Source: Nocardia flavorosea NBRC 108225
Lineage (GTDB): Bacteria > Actinomycetota > Actinomycetes > Mycobacteriales > Mycobacteriaceae
NCBI RefSeq assembly: GCF_001613385.1
Contig: NZ_BDCG01000004.1
Coordinates: forward strand, 62,001-126,000
Direction: 5' to 3'
Length of the DNA stretch: 64,000 nt
How positions within the stretch are numbered: the first letter of the stretch is position 1; the number at the start of each line of letters is the position of its first letter. This document shows, in pieces, positions 1-7,431 of the stretch. Under the pieces are notes generated by a model. It worked only from the letters and a program-made list of their open reading frames with translations, was not told the DNA's origin and did not search any database. The position numbers were made by a program, and so were the translations under genes.

Positions 1-944
1 CGCGCGGGGCCGCCGGCGGCTGTCAGGCGTGGCTCAACGAGCACCGCGATGTGAGTGTGGTGGCGCCGGGGTCGCGGGCCGAGGTGCTGCGTGCGCACGG
101 TGTGCGGACCATCGACGAACTGGCCGCCTGGACCGCACCCGAACCGGAGGACTGGCAGCACGGGCCGTTCGAAGAGGCCGTGGTCACCGCGCGGGCCTGG
201 CTGGTGGATGCGCCGCTGGTACGCCGATCCGACCACGTGTGGGTGCGCCGCGCCGATGTCGAGGTGGATGTGGATCTGGAGAGTTATCAGGAGGACGGCG
301 CCTATCTCTGGGGCACGCTGCTCGACGGGAAATACCGGCCGTTCGTCACCTGGGATCCGCTGCCGACCGAGGACGAGGGCCGGTCCTTCGCCGAATTCTG
401 GACCTGGTTGATGGGAATCCGCGAACAGGCCATGGCCGCCGGCAAAACGTTTGCTGCCTACTGCTATTCACGTTCGGCCGAGGACAAATGGCTCTACGAG
501 TCCGCGCGTCGCTTCGCCGGCCGGCCAGGGGTGCCCACCGCGGCGCAGGTGACGCAGTTCGTCGATTCGGCGCAGTGGGTGGATATGTTCCAGGCCGTCA
601 CCGATCAGTTCATCTGCCCGAGTGGTAAGGGGCTGAAGAAGATCGCGCCCGTCGCCGGATTCGCCTGGCGCGATCCGGAGGCCGGAGGCGAAGCGTCGAT
701 GAGCTGGTATCGGCGAGCGGTCGGCTACGACTCGGCACCGGATCTCACCCAGCGCACCCGCCTGTTCGAGTACAACGAAGACGATGTCCGCGCGACCGCT
801 GTCCTGCGCGAATGGATGAATCCCCGGATCCCCACCGAGCATTGCGCCGACCGGGAGGTGCCCACGCTCGCGGATTTCGCGCAGGCACCAGCTGCTCCGG
901 GGAGACCTGAGCCCGAGCCCGGCGCAGGCTTGATTACCATGTGA
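1..944 (+). CDS. TM0106-type RecB/RNase-H-like nuclease, C-terminal part
   Basis: The reading frame is open from base 3, so the gene begins upstream and only about 313 C-terminal residues are present. The visible part looks like a DEDD exonuclease (RNase_H_2) domain. The segment VDVDLESY carries the D-x-E of motif I, and YNEDDVRAT near the end is the Y-xxx-D motif III. A helix-hairpin-helix-like stretch (VLRAHGVRTIDELAAW) precedes it. In the TM0106 family such a domain follows an N-terminal PD-(D/E)XK nuclease, which here would lie outside the window. The stop lies 4 bp before htpG on the same strand, so the two may be co-transcribed. The substrate is unknown; the family is predicted to act on nucleic acids. 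Confidence 0.75.
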   Translation, partial: RGAAGGCQAWLNEHRDVSVVAPGSRAEVLRAHGVRTIDELAAWTAPEPEDWQHGPFEEAVVTARAWLVDAPLVRRSDHVWVRRADVEVDVDLESYQEDGAYLWGTLLDGKYRPFVTWDPLPTEDEGRSFAEFWTWLMGIREQAMAAGKTFAAYCYSRSAEDKWLYESARRFAGRPGVPTAAQVTQFVDSAQWVDMFQAVTDQFICPSGKGLKKIAPVAGFAWRDPEAGGEASMSWYRRAVGYDSAPDLTQRTRLFEYNEDDVRATAVLREWMNPRIPTEHCADREVPTLADFAQAPAAPGRPEPEPGAGLITM

Positions 945-948
945 CAGC

Positions 949-2907
949 GTGACAGAGCACGTCGAACAACTCGAGTTCCAGGCCGAGACCCATCAGCTGC
1001 TCGAGCTGATGATCCACTCGGTCTACTCCAACAAAGACACGTTCCTGCGGGAGCTGATCTCGAACGCTTCCGACGCGCTGGACAAGCTGCGGCTGGAGTC
1101 CTATCGAGACAAGGATCTGCACGTCGACACCGACGATCTGCATATCGAGCTGGAGGTCGACGCCGAGCGGCGGATCCTCACGGTCCGGGACAACGGCATC
1201 GGCATGTCGCGTGCCGAAGTGGTGGATCTGATCGGGACGCTGGCGAAGTCCGGTACCGCCGAACTGCGCCGCAAACTCAACGAGGCCAAATCCGATGCCG
1301 CCGCCGAGGAGCTGATCGGCCAGTTCGGTATCGGCTTCTACTCGACGTTCATGGTGGCCGACAAGGTCGAGCTGACCACCCGCCGCGCGGGTGAGACCAC
1401 CGCGACCCGCTGGCAGTCCGAGGCCGGCTCCGGTTCGTACACCATCGAAACCCTCGACGAGGCGCCGCAGGGCAGCGCGGTCACGCTGCATCTGAAACCG
1501 GCCGACGCCGAGGATCACCTCTTCGACTACACCCAGGAATACAAGCTCCGCGAGATCGTCAAGAAGTACTCCGATTTCATCGCCTGGCCGATCCGGATGC
1601 AGGTCGAGCGGACCGTCACCGAGGGCGAAGGCGAAGACAAGCAGGAGAAGACCGTTGTCGAGGAGCAGACGCTCAACTCGATGAAGGCCCTCTGGACCCG
1701 TCCCAGGGGTGAGGTCTCCGAGGAGGAGTACCACGAGTTCTACAAGCACGTCAGCCACGCCTGGGACGAGCCGCTGGAGACCATCCCGCTCAAGGCCGAG
1801 GGCACCTTCGAATATCAGGCGCTGCTGTTCCTGCCGTCGCAGGCGCCGTTCGACCTGTTCACCCGCGAGCACAAACGCGGCGTGCAGCTCTACGTGAAGC
1901 GCGTGTTCATCATGGACAACTGCGAAGAGCTGATGCCGGAGTACCTGCGTTTCGTCAAGGGTGTGGTGGACGCGCAGGATCTGTCGCTGAACGTGTCCCG
2001 GGAAATCCTGCAGCAGGACCGGCAGATCCAGATGATCCGCAAACGCCTGGTCAAGAAGGTGCTGAGCACCGTCAAGGAGCTGCAGGGCGCCGAGGATCAG
2101 ACCAAGTACCGCACCTTCTGGCAGGAATTCGGCCGGGTCCTCAAGGAGGGCCTGCTCTCCGATTTCGACAACCAGGCGACGATCCTCGAGGTGTCGTCGT
2201 TTGCCTCCACCCACTCCGATACCGAGGCCACCACACTGGCGCAATACGTGGAGCGGATGCCCGAGGGCCAGGACTCGATCTACTACATGACCGGTGAATC
2301 CCGGGAACAGGTGGAGAAGTCACCGCACCTCGAGGCGTTCCGCGCCAAGGGCCGCGAGGTGCTGATCCTCACCGATCCCGTCGACGAGATGTGGGTCGGA
2401 TCGGTAACCGAGTTCGATGGCAAACCGTTGCAGTCGATCGCCAAGGGCGAGGTCGATCTGGAAACCGAGGAGGAGAAGAAGGAATCCGAGGCCCTGCGCG
2501 AACAGCAGGACAAGGATTTCGCCGAGGTGCTGACCTGGCTGGGTAAAACCCTCGAGGACAGCGTCAAAGAGGTCCGCCTCAGCTCCCGCCTCACCTCCTC
2601 GCCGGTCTGCCTGGTCGGTGATGTTTTCGATATGACCCCGATGCTGGAACGCATGTATCGGGCCTCGGGGCAGGAACTGCCGCAGTTCAAGCGGATCCTC
2701 GAACTCAACCCCACCCATCCGCTGGTGACCGGGCTGCGCGATGCCTACGACACCCGCAAGGACGACGCTGATGAGGGGAAGGTCCCCGAGCTCATCGAGA
2801 CCGCCGAACTCCTGTACGGCACGGCTGTGCTGGCCGAAGGCGGGGAATTGAAGGATCCGGCCAAATTTGCGCAGATCCTCGCCGACCGGCTGACGCGTAC
2901 GCTCTGA
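949..2907 (+). CDS. htpG: HtpG, Hsp90-family molecular chaperone
   Basis: A 652-residue cytoplasmic ATP-dependent chaperone of normal bacterial Hsp90 length. The N-terminal GHKL ATPase motifs are all present: ELISNASDALDKLR (Asn for Mg-ATP), DNGIGM, and GQFGIGFYS for the lid. The middle domain contains SLNVSREILQQ with the conserved catalytic-loop Arg, and the C-terminal dimerisation region is complete. A GTG start is chosen because the protein begins MTEHVEQLEFQAET, which aligns with the usual HtpG N-terminus. The gene lies 4 bp after the preceding nuclease gene and is followed at once by a strong hairpin terminator. No heat-shock operator was recognised. Confidence 0.97.
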   Translation: MTEHVEQLEFQAETHQLLELMIHSVYSNKDTFLRELISNASDALDKLRLESYRDKDLHVDTDDLHIELEVDAERRILTVRDNGIGMSRAEVVDLIGTLAKSGTAELRRKLNEAKSDAAAEELIGQFGIGFYSTFMVADKVELTTRRAGETTATRWQSEAGSGSYTIETLDEAPQGSAVTLHLKPADAEDHLFDYTQEYKLREIVKKYSDFIAWPIRMQVERTVTEGEGEDKQEKTVVEEQTLNSMKALWTRPRGEVSEEEYHEFYKHVSHAWDEPLETIPLKAEGTFEYQALLFLPSQAPFDLFTREHKRGVQLYVKRVFIMDNCEELMPEYLRFVKGVVDAQDLSLNVSREILQQDRQIQMIRKRLVKKVLSTVKELQGAEDQTKYRTFWQEFGRVLKEGLLSDFDNQATILEVSSFASTHSDTEATTLAQYVERMPEGQDSIYYMTGESREQVEKSPHLEAFRAKGREVLILTDPVDEMWVGSVTEFDGKPLQSIAKGEVDLETEEEKKESEALREQQDKDFAEVLTWLGKTLEDSVKEVRLSSRLTSSPVCLVGDVFDMTPMLERMYRASGQELPQFKRILELNPTHPLVTGLRDAYDTRKDDADEGKVPELIETAELLYGTAVLAEGGELKDPAKFAQILADRLTRTL

Positions 2908-2914
2908 CCGGAAG

Positions 2915-2943
2915 GAGGCCGCGGCGTGCCCGCGGCCTCTTTC
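2915..2943 (+). terminator. Intrinsic terminator after htpG
   Basis: A perfect 10-bp stem, GAGGCCGCGG (2915-2924) with CCGCGGCCTC (2930-2939), has a 5-nt loop and is followed by TTTCC. It starts 7 nt after the htpG stop codon. Confidence 0.8.
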
Positions 2944-3172
2944 CGAATTCCCCAGGGGCACTCATGGAATGAGGGGGCCGAGAGTACGCGGCTTACCGGT
3001 TTCGCTGCTGCGACCATCGCATACTCGAGGTCGAGCACCGGAAACGGCTCCGTTCGGCCGGGGCGCAGCATGGGCTGACCCGTACATCATCCGAACCTTT
3101 TTCGGGCGCACAGGTTTTCGCCCGGACTTCGACCTGCGGTTTGTAATTCGTCAAGGGGTACGGGCGATGGAT

Positions 3173-3203
3173 TATCCGGAACACGCGAATCGTGTTCCGG
3201 ATA
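3173..3203 (+). promoter_or_regulatory. 13-bp perfect inverted repeat abutting a Shine-Dalgarno
   Basis: The arms TATCCGGAACACG (3173-3185) and CGTGTTCCGGATA (3191-3203) are perfectly complementary with a 5-nt loop (CGAAT). The next four bases, GGAG (3204-3207), are the ribosome-binding site of the repeat protein starting at 3215. If transcribed, the hairpin would sit flush against the ribosome site; as DNA it could be an operator. Both readings are inference. Confidence 0.65.
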
Positions 3204-3214
3204 GGAGATCGATC

Positions 3215-3727
3215 ATGTCGACCACCACTGCCGCGCGCCGTGGATTGCGCTACACCTCGCTTCGGATCGCGCTGCTCGGCGCGCTGTTGGCTGCCCCCGT
3301 CCTGGCAGTGGCGCCGGCGTCTGCGGAACCAGGGATCGGTCCGATCACGACGCACCTCGCCCCCGTCTCCGATGACTATGACTCCTCCGGCTACGACCGG
3401 TGGGGGTATGACCGCCAGGGCTACGACCGGTGGGGTTATGACCGCGACGGCTATGACCGATTCGGTCGCGATAACCGCGGTTACGACAAGGAAGGTTTCG
3501 ACCGGTGGGGGTATGACCGCGACGGCTATGACCGCGACGGCTTTGACACGTGGGGTTACGACGAGGACGGTTTCGACGAGGACGGTTACGACCGGTGGGA
3601 CTACACGCGCGACGGGTGCCGTATCGACGGCAACGATCAGAAGTGGGCAATCCGCCGGATCTGCGATGCCTGGCGGGCACGCGTGGCGGCTGCCGGCCCC
3701 TTCGCCGACCGAACCGGTCTCCTGTAG
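3215..3727 (+). CDS. Secreted protein with tandem GYDxx pentapeptide repeats
   Basis: The product has 170 residues. The ATG at 3215 is chosen over upstream in-frame codons because it has GGAG 7 nt upstream and begins a classic signal peptide: a basic N-terminus, a hydrophobic core at residues 18-33, and a likely cut after ASA (residue 37). Residues 59-143 are about 17 head-to-tail pentads of the form G-[YF]-D-R-x (GYDRW, GYDRQ, GYDRD, GFDTW, GYDED), decaying at the end (GCRID, GNDQK). The tail contains a second Cys (RICDAW) that could pair with the one in GCRID. Every repeat places Asp next to an aromatic residue, giving an acidic, Tyr/Trp-rich, probably surface-exposed chain. No catalytic domain is recognised. 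The function is unknown; metal or polysaccharide binding would be guesses. Confidence 0.85.
   Translation: MSTTTAARRGLRYTSLRIALLGALLAAPVLAVAPASAEPGIGPITTHLAPVSDDYDSSGYDRWGYDRQGYDRWGYDRDGYDRFGRDNRGYDKEGFDRWGYDRDGYDRDGFDTWGYDEDGFDEDGYDRWDYTRDGCRIDGNDQKWAIRRICDAWRARVAAAGPFADRTGLL
3389..3643 (+). repeat. About 17 tandem 15-bp units encoding G-[YF]-D-x-x
   Basis: The array is in-frame inside the secreted protein gene and runs from the first GGC of GYDRW. The best-kept units are near-identical at DNA level (ggctatgaccgcgac types), which suggests recent expansion by slippage or unequal exchange. The last three units are diverged. Confidence 0.85.
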
Positions 3728-4013
3728 TAGCGAACCTGGGGAAGCGGACGCCCGCCGCCTGGCTTCCGGCCGGGATGGCGCCAACTCGAGCAAGACCCCG
3801 GCCTACCCGAACGTGAATACAGGGACGCGGATGCGGCCGCCGAGAAACCGAAGGGTCCGGCGAGGTACCCACTACCGGAGGCGGCTGTGCCGCAGTCGGT
3901 TCCGTTCCGGCTCGGGGTGTAGCAGGCCGACCATCCGCGCGGCCGGTGACGCCTGGCGGACGAAGATCCCGGCCGGGGGCAGCTGATAGCTGCACACCCA
4001 TCGTTGTACGACG
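3728..4013. other. Gap without a convincing gene
   Basis: This stretch lies between the stop of the repeat protein and the terminator of the converging SDR gene. Several open frames cross it on both strands, but none has a ribosome site plus a plausible start, and none gives a recognisable protein. Nothing regulatory was identified. Confidence 0.5.
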
Positions 4014-4047
4014 AACGCCCGCCGTCCGTTTCCGGGCGGCGGGCGTT
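4014..4047 (-). terminator. Terminator of the SDR gene
   Basis: An 11-bp stem, AACGCCCGCCG (4014-4024) with CGGCGGGCGTT (4037-4047), lies 26 bp beyond the SDR stop. No U-tract follows on the minus strand, as is common for GC-rich actinobacterial terminators. Confidence 0.65.
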
Positions 4048-4072
4048 GTGGTCGTATATTGCGAGCCGGAGG

Positions 4073-4840
4073 TTACCGCGGCGCCATACGCAGCGCGCCG
4101 TCCATCCGGATGGTTTCGCCGTTGAGGTAGTCGTGCTCGACGATGTACTGCGAGAGCTGCGCGTACTCGTCCGGACGGCCCAGCCGCGACGGGAACGGCA
4201 CGCCGGCCTCCAGGCCCTGGCGGTATTCCTCGGTGACACCGGCCAGCATCGGGGTGTCGATGATCCCGGGGGCGATGGTGTTGACGCGGATACCGAACTG
4301 CGCGAGGTCACGCGCGGCCGGAACGGTCATACCGTGCACGCCGCCCTTCGACGCCGAGTAGGCGATCTGGCCGATCTGGCCCTCGAACGCCGCCACGGAA
4401 GCGGTGTTGATCACGACACCGCGCTGTCCGGCTTCGTCCACCGCGTCGGTCTTGGCGATGGCATCGGCGGCCAGCCGCATGACGTTGAAGCTGCCCAGCA
4501 GGTTGACGGTGATCACCGTGCGGAACAGCTCGAGATCGTGCGGGCCGTTCTTGGACAGGATACGCCCGGCCCAGCCGACACCGGCGCAGTTGACCACGAT
4601 ACGCAGCGGGATACCCGATTCGACCACCTTGGCGACGGCGGCGGCGACCTCGTCGTGGCTGGTGACATCGGCGGCGAGCAGGGTGACCCCGTCGGGGACA
4701 TTGTCGCCGGCGCGCTCGATCGACTGCGGTACGTCGAGCCCGAAGACGGTGGCGCCCAGATCGGCGAAACGCTTGGCGGTGGCGGCGCCCAGACCGGACG
4801 CGCCCCCGGTGACGATGGCGGCGGAACCCGAAATCTCCAC
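4073..4840 (-). CDS. SDR-family dehydrogenase, 3-hydroxyacyl-CoA dehydrogenase-like
   Basis: A 255-residue classical short-chain dehydrogenase. It has the Rossmann glycine motif TGGASGLG near residue 11, the NNAG-type motif as NCAG, and the catalytic YSASK preceded by NTASVAAF (Ser). The acidic residue after beta-2 (GLDVP) suggests NAD(H) preference. The overall pattern, including PSRLGRPDEYAQL and the end NGETIRMDGALRM, resembles the type-II 3-hydroxyacyl-CoA dehydrogenase/17-beta-HSD10 group used in fatty-acid or sterol side-chain oxidation. That substrate assignment is inferred from family resemblance. The GTG start at 4840 has AGAGGA 5 nt upstream. The gene stands alone with its own terminator. 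Confidence 0.88.
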   Translation of the reverse strand: MEISGSAAIVTGGASGLGAATAKRFADLGATVFGLDVPQSIERAGDNVPDGVTLLAADVTSHDEVAAAVAKVVESGIPLRIVVNCAGVGWAGRILSKNGPHDLELFRTVITVNLLGSFNVMRLAADAIAKTDAVDEAGQRGVVINTASVAAFEGQIGQIAYSASKGGVHGMTVPAARDLAQFGIRVNTIAPGIIDTPMLAGVTEEYRQGLEAGVPFPSRLGRPDEYAQLSQYIVEHDYLNGETIRMDGALRMAPR

Positions 4841-4950
4841 GATGGTCCTCTCGTTCGTGACAAGCCAGTTGGCCTAACGTCAATTGCACCCTAGCCCGTG
4901 GATGCGCCGGGGTCGTGGACGGTCCCCTTGCGCCGATCGGTCATCGGATG

Positions 4951-5685
4951 CTAGCGCTGCCCACCGGCCGGTCGCTCGCCGATATCCTCGGTGTCTGCCG
5001 AGGTCACAACCATTTCCCGGGCCATCCGGCGGGTGTGCAGCCACCACAACGTCAGGGCTGCTGCGGCAGGTACCGCCAGCGCGAGACCGATCGCCGGTAG
5101 CAGGCCGATCGCCGGGGCCGCGGTGTTCAGGGCGGTCAGTGCGCCGATGAACAGGAACAGCAACCCCGAGCCGAATCCGATGGCCCGTTCGGGGAGGTGT
5201 TTGCCCAGCAGAATCCCCGCCGCGATGGCCAGCGCGTCGGCCGCGACCATCCCGATGGTCGAGCCCAGCCAGACCCCCGCCCAGTTGTTGTCGGTGGCGA
5301 GCGCAGCCGTGGCGAACATGGTGCGGTCCCCGAGTTCGGCCAGCAGGAAGGCGGAGAGGACGACGAAGAAGGGCGCGGCGGTGGCGAACCTCGGCGGAGA
5401 CGGTTCGCCGTCGTCGTCTCCGGTGAGTTCGCGCAGCGTCCAGACGCCGACTGCGAGGAAGGTCACCGCCGCGACCCAGGCAATGGCTGTCGTGGGTAGG
5501 GCCGAACCCAGGAAATGCCCGACGGCGACCGAGAGCACGTGCACGGCGGCCGTCGCCGCGGTGATCCCGCCGAGGACCACCCACCAGCGATAGCGCAGGG
5601 CAAAGGTCAACGCCATGAGCTGGGACTTGTCGCCCAGTTCGGCAAGGAAAACGATACCGATGGCGAGTCCGATGGTGGCGATCAT
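4951..5685 (-). CDS. GDT1/TMEM165 (UPF0016) family membrane protein, probable Mn exporter
   Basis: The protein has 244 residues and about six membrane helices in two homologous halves. Each half carries the family's signature acidic motif: AELGDKSQLM in helix 1 and AELGDRTMFA in the second half. Family members move Mn2+ (or Ca2+) in exchange for protons. The ATG at 5685 (MIATIGLAIG) is chosen although the frame stays open to 5778, because the upstream part overlaps a manganese riboswitch aptamer and encodes a hydrophilic peptide unlike the family; GGGAG lies about 9 nt upstream of this ATG. The riboswitch and sodA nearby support a role in Mn homeostasis. Confidence 0.9.
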   Translation of the reverse strand: MIATIGLAIGIVFLAELGDKSQLMALTFALRYRWWVVLGGITAATAAVHVLSVAVGHFLGSALPTTAIAWVAAVTFLAVGVWTLRELTGDDDGEPSPPRFATAAPFFVVLSAFLLAELGDRTMFATAALATDNNWAGVWLGSTIGMVAADALAIAAGILLGKHLPERAIGFGSGLLFLFIGALTALNTAAPAIGLLPAIGLALAVPAAAALTLWWLHTRRMAREMVVTSADTEDIGERPAGGQR

Positions 5686-5713
5686 CTCCAGGGGCTCCCG
5701 ATCCTCCGGTTCA

Positions 5714-5742
5714 CCGGCCGGATGCAGGTCGCCTCCGGCCGG
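5714..5742 (-). promoter_or_regulatory. Probable riboswitch expression-platform hairpin
   Basis: A perfect 9-bp stem, CCGGCCGGA (5714-5722) with TCCGGCCGG (5734-5742), lies in the leader between the aptamer and the GDT1 start. It could act as a terminator/antiterminator or fold near the ribosome site. The mechanism is inferred from position only. Confidence 0.5.
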
Positions 5743-5762
5743 CAACGCGATAGCTGTCCGGC

Positions 5763-5865
5763 CGAAGGTCTCGCCCACCGGGGTACCGGTTCACGCGACC
5801 GGACCCGCCGCCGGGGGCGGCGTGGTCAGTATGTCGACCGCGTGATTGGGGGCTACTCCCCTTCG
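5763..5865 (-). promoter_or_regulatory. yybP-ykoY manganese riboswitch aptamer
   Basis: Read on the minus strand, the leader has the conserved blocks in order: GGGGAGTAGC, then GTCGACATACTGACC, then GGCGAGACC. These match the invariant loop sequences of the yybP-ykoY Mn2+-sensing family. The ends pair as P1: CGAAGG (5865-5860) with CCTTCG (5768-5763). It lies immediately downstream of a predicted transcription start and upstream of a GDT1-type Mn exporter, a gene class this riboswitch is known to control. Mn2+ binding would be expected to switch expression on. Confidence 0.88.
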
Positions 5866-5874
5866 CTGTCGGCA

Positions 5875-5903
5875 ACTCTATCGCATCGACGTCGGTGTCG
5901 CAA
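5875..5903 (-). promoter_or_regulatory. Promoter of the riboswitch-GDT1 transcript
   Basis: On the minus strand, TTGCGA (5903-5898) and TAGAGT (5880-5875) are separated by 17 bp. The predicted start near 5868 falls just before the aptamer's P1 strand. Confidence 0.65.
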
Positions 5904-6225
5904 TTACGCAACTGTGAAACATGGCTTCCGGCAATAAGTTTGGGTAAGGTAGCGACATAGTTAGGGGGCCCTGATAACCGTTGTCCGGTCGTCCGGAACG
6001 GTTTTATGGCATCACGCCAGCAATCAGACCGCGAGCCCTGAATCGAAGCGTGGGGTCCTCGCCGGGTCGGACCGAGGTGTGGCCGGAGTGTCCTTGCGAG
6101 TTGTGGGAAATGCTTCCGGCCGGTGAGCGGCCGGATCACCGAGAACCGTGAGCCGTGTGACCGAACGTAAGCCTGATGGGCCCGGTCGCTCGGTACACTA
6201 CCGACCAACGAGAGGATCACGTCAG

Positions 6226-6600
6226 ATGTCGATCGAGAACCGCTTGGCTGTGCTGGAAGCCCAGGTTGTGCAGATAATCAACGAGCGCGATCGGGAACCG
6301 GAATCGGTCCGGGGTCTCCGAGCTCGGATCGATAGCAACCACAATGCGGTTGTGGGGGAGCTCGGCAGTCTGCACGCGGACGTCCAGGATCTGCGGACCG
6401 GCCAAGCTCGGCTCGAAGCCGGGCAGACCAAGCTGCGTGCCGATGTTCAGGATCTGCGGGCGGGGCAGGCTCGGCTCGAAGCCGGGCAGGCTCGGCTCGA
6501 CACCGGGCAGGCGGAGCTGCGCGCCGACGTTGCCACCCTGCAGCAAGGCCAGCAGGCTGTCATGGACAAGCTCGCGGAGATCTTGTCGAAGCTGCAGTAA
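6226..6600 (+). CDS. Small heptad-repeat (coiled-coil) protein
   Basis: A 124-residue protein of unknown function. The ATG at 6226 has AGAGGA 9 nt upstream; a longer in-frame start at 6148 lacks a ribosome site. The N-terminus (MSIENRLAVLEAQVVQIIN) and the rest are predicted alpha-helical. Residues about 50-110 are near-exact heptads such as GQARLEA with Leu and Ala/Val at core positions, consistent with a parallel coiled coil. There is no signal peptide or membrane segment. The repeats are also visible in the DNA as a 63-bp unit. It ends MDKLAEILSKLQ. It could be a scaffold or cytoskeletal-type protein; the neighbours give no hint. Confidence 0.7.
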   Translation: MSIENRLAVLEAQVVQIINERDREPESVRGLRARIDSNHNAVVGELGSLHADVQDLRTGQARLEAGQTKLRADVQDLRAGQARLEAGQARLDTGQAELRADVATLQQGQQAVMDKLAEILSKLQ

Positions 6601-6684
6601 CCAGTGGTTCGGCCGCCACCGATCGTGGAACCGCTGATGGCGGTATCGACGCGAGCCCGCAGATCTGCCGGGCTCGGCACCGGA

Positions 6685-7212
6685 TCAGGCGGCGAGCAAC
6701 ATGGCCAGTACGGCGGTATCGGGATCGCTGATCGGGTCCAGCCCCACCCTGCTGACCAGGGAAGTAACTGTCCCGTCCGCCTCGGCCTCGGCCCAGGCGG
6801 CCCGGTGTTCCAGCCCGAGGTGCGGCAGCCCTGGCAGCAGTACGCATCCGGAAGCGGCACCTGTGCATTCGGGTAGTGAGGGATTGGTTTCCGCCGGGGG
6901 ATGCAGCATGAACAGGGCGGGCGGTGTGTGCTCGCCGAAAAGTCCCGGTTGCACACCCTCCTTGCCCAGCACCGGGCCCTCCGCGATCACCAGCCCGACC
7001 GTATCGGGTGCCGGATCATCGGGCAGGTCTTCGCGAACTCCGAAGACGGTCGAGGTGGTGAGCAGGCCGGGCATGCAGGCCACGCGTACCGCGAGCACCA
7101 GCAGCTGGGACCATTCCTTGGTCGTGTCCGGCCAGCGGCCGGAGATCACGAAACCGCGCAGTGTTCCGCCGGCGTGGAACGGCGTCACGCCGATTTGACC
7201 GTTGCCGCGCAT
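6685..7212 (-). CDS. Hypothetical protein
   Basis: A 175-residue product that I do not recognise. The ATG at 7212 has GGGAGG 4 nt upstream on the minus strand, a strong ribosome site supporting this frame over the overlapping plus-strand frame. The sequence is soluble-looking, with no signal peptide or membrane helix. Two Cys (PECTGAASGC) lie mid-protein, and the C-terminus is acidic then hydrophobic (DPDTAVLAMLLAA). The upstream region contains an 18-bp tandem duplication that may be regulatory. Confidence 0.6.
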   Translation of the reverse strand: MRGNGQIGVTPFHAGGTLRGFVISGRWPDTTKEWSQLLVLAVRVACMPGLLTTSTVFGVREDLPDDPAPDTVGLVIAEGPVLGKEGVQPGLFGEHTPPALFMLHPPAETNPSLPECTGAASGCVLLPGLPHLGLEHRAAWAEAEADGTVTSLVSRVGLDPISDPDTAVLAMLLAA

Positions 7213-7244
7213 GATGCCTCCCGTACGGATACCGGGGCGGCCTT

Positions 7245-7280
7245 GCCCTTGTGAAATTCGAGGCCCTTGTGAAGTTCGAG
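7245..7280. repeat. Tandem 18-bp direct repeat
   Basis: GCCCTTGTGAAATTCGAG (7245-7262) is followed directly by GCCCTTGTGAAGTTCGAG (7263-7280), with one mismatch. It lies 33-68 bp upstream of the start of the minus-strand hypothetical gene, so it could be paired operator half-sites. Confidence 0.75.
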
Positions 7281-7346
7281 CATCTCCCAGAAGTCATCTG
7301 GCACACAAGTACCAGAGAGTGCCAGTTCACCGGCAAACGCCGAAAT

Positions 7347-7373
7347 GCCCGCGGACCTCGAGGGTCCGCGGGC
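7347..7373 (-). terminator. Terminator after sodA
   Basis: A perfect 11-bp stem, GCCCGCGGACC (7347-7357) with GGTCCGCGGGC (7363-7373), has a 5-nt loop and lies 59 bp downstream of the sodA stop on the minus strand. Confidence 0.75.
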
Positions 7374-7431
7374 TCGGTAGGCTACGTCGCCTCCCCGGCC
7401 GGAACTCGGCCCGGCGATCACGACGCGGCAA

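Noticed and set aside
3880..4000. Minus-strand frame reading IFVRQASPAARMVGLLHPEPE
   Set aside because: It reads like protein for about 40 codons but has no ribosome site or recognisable domain and lies next to a terminator; it could be a gene remnant but cannot be supported.
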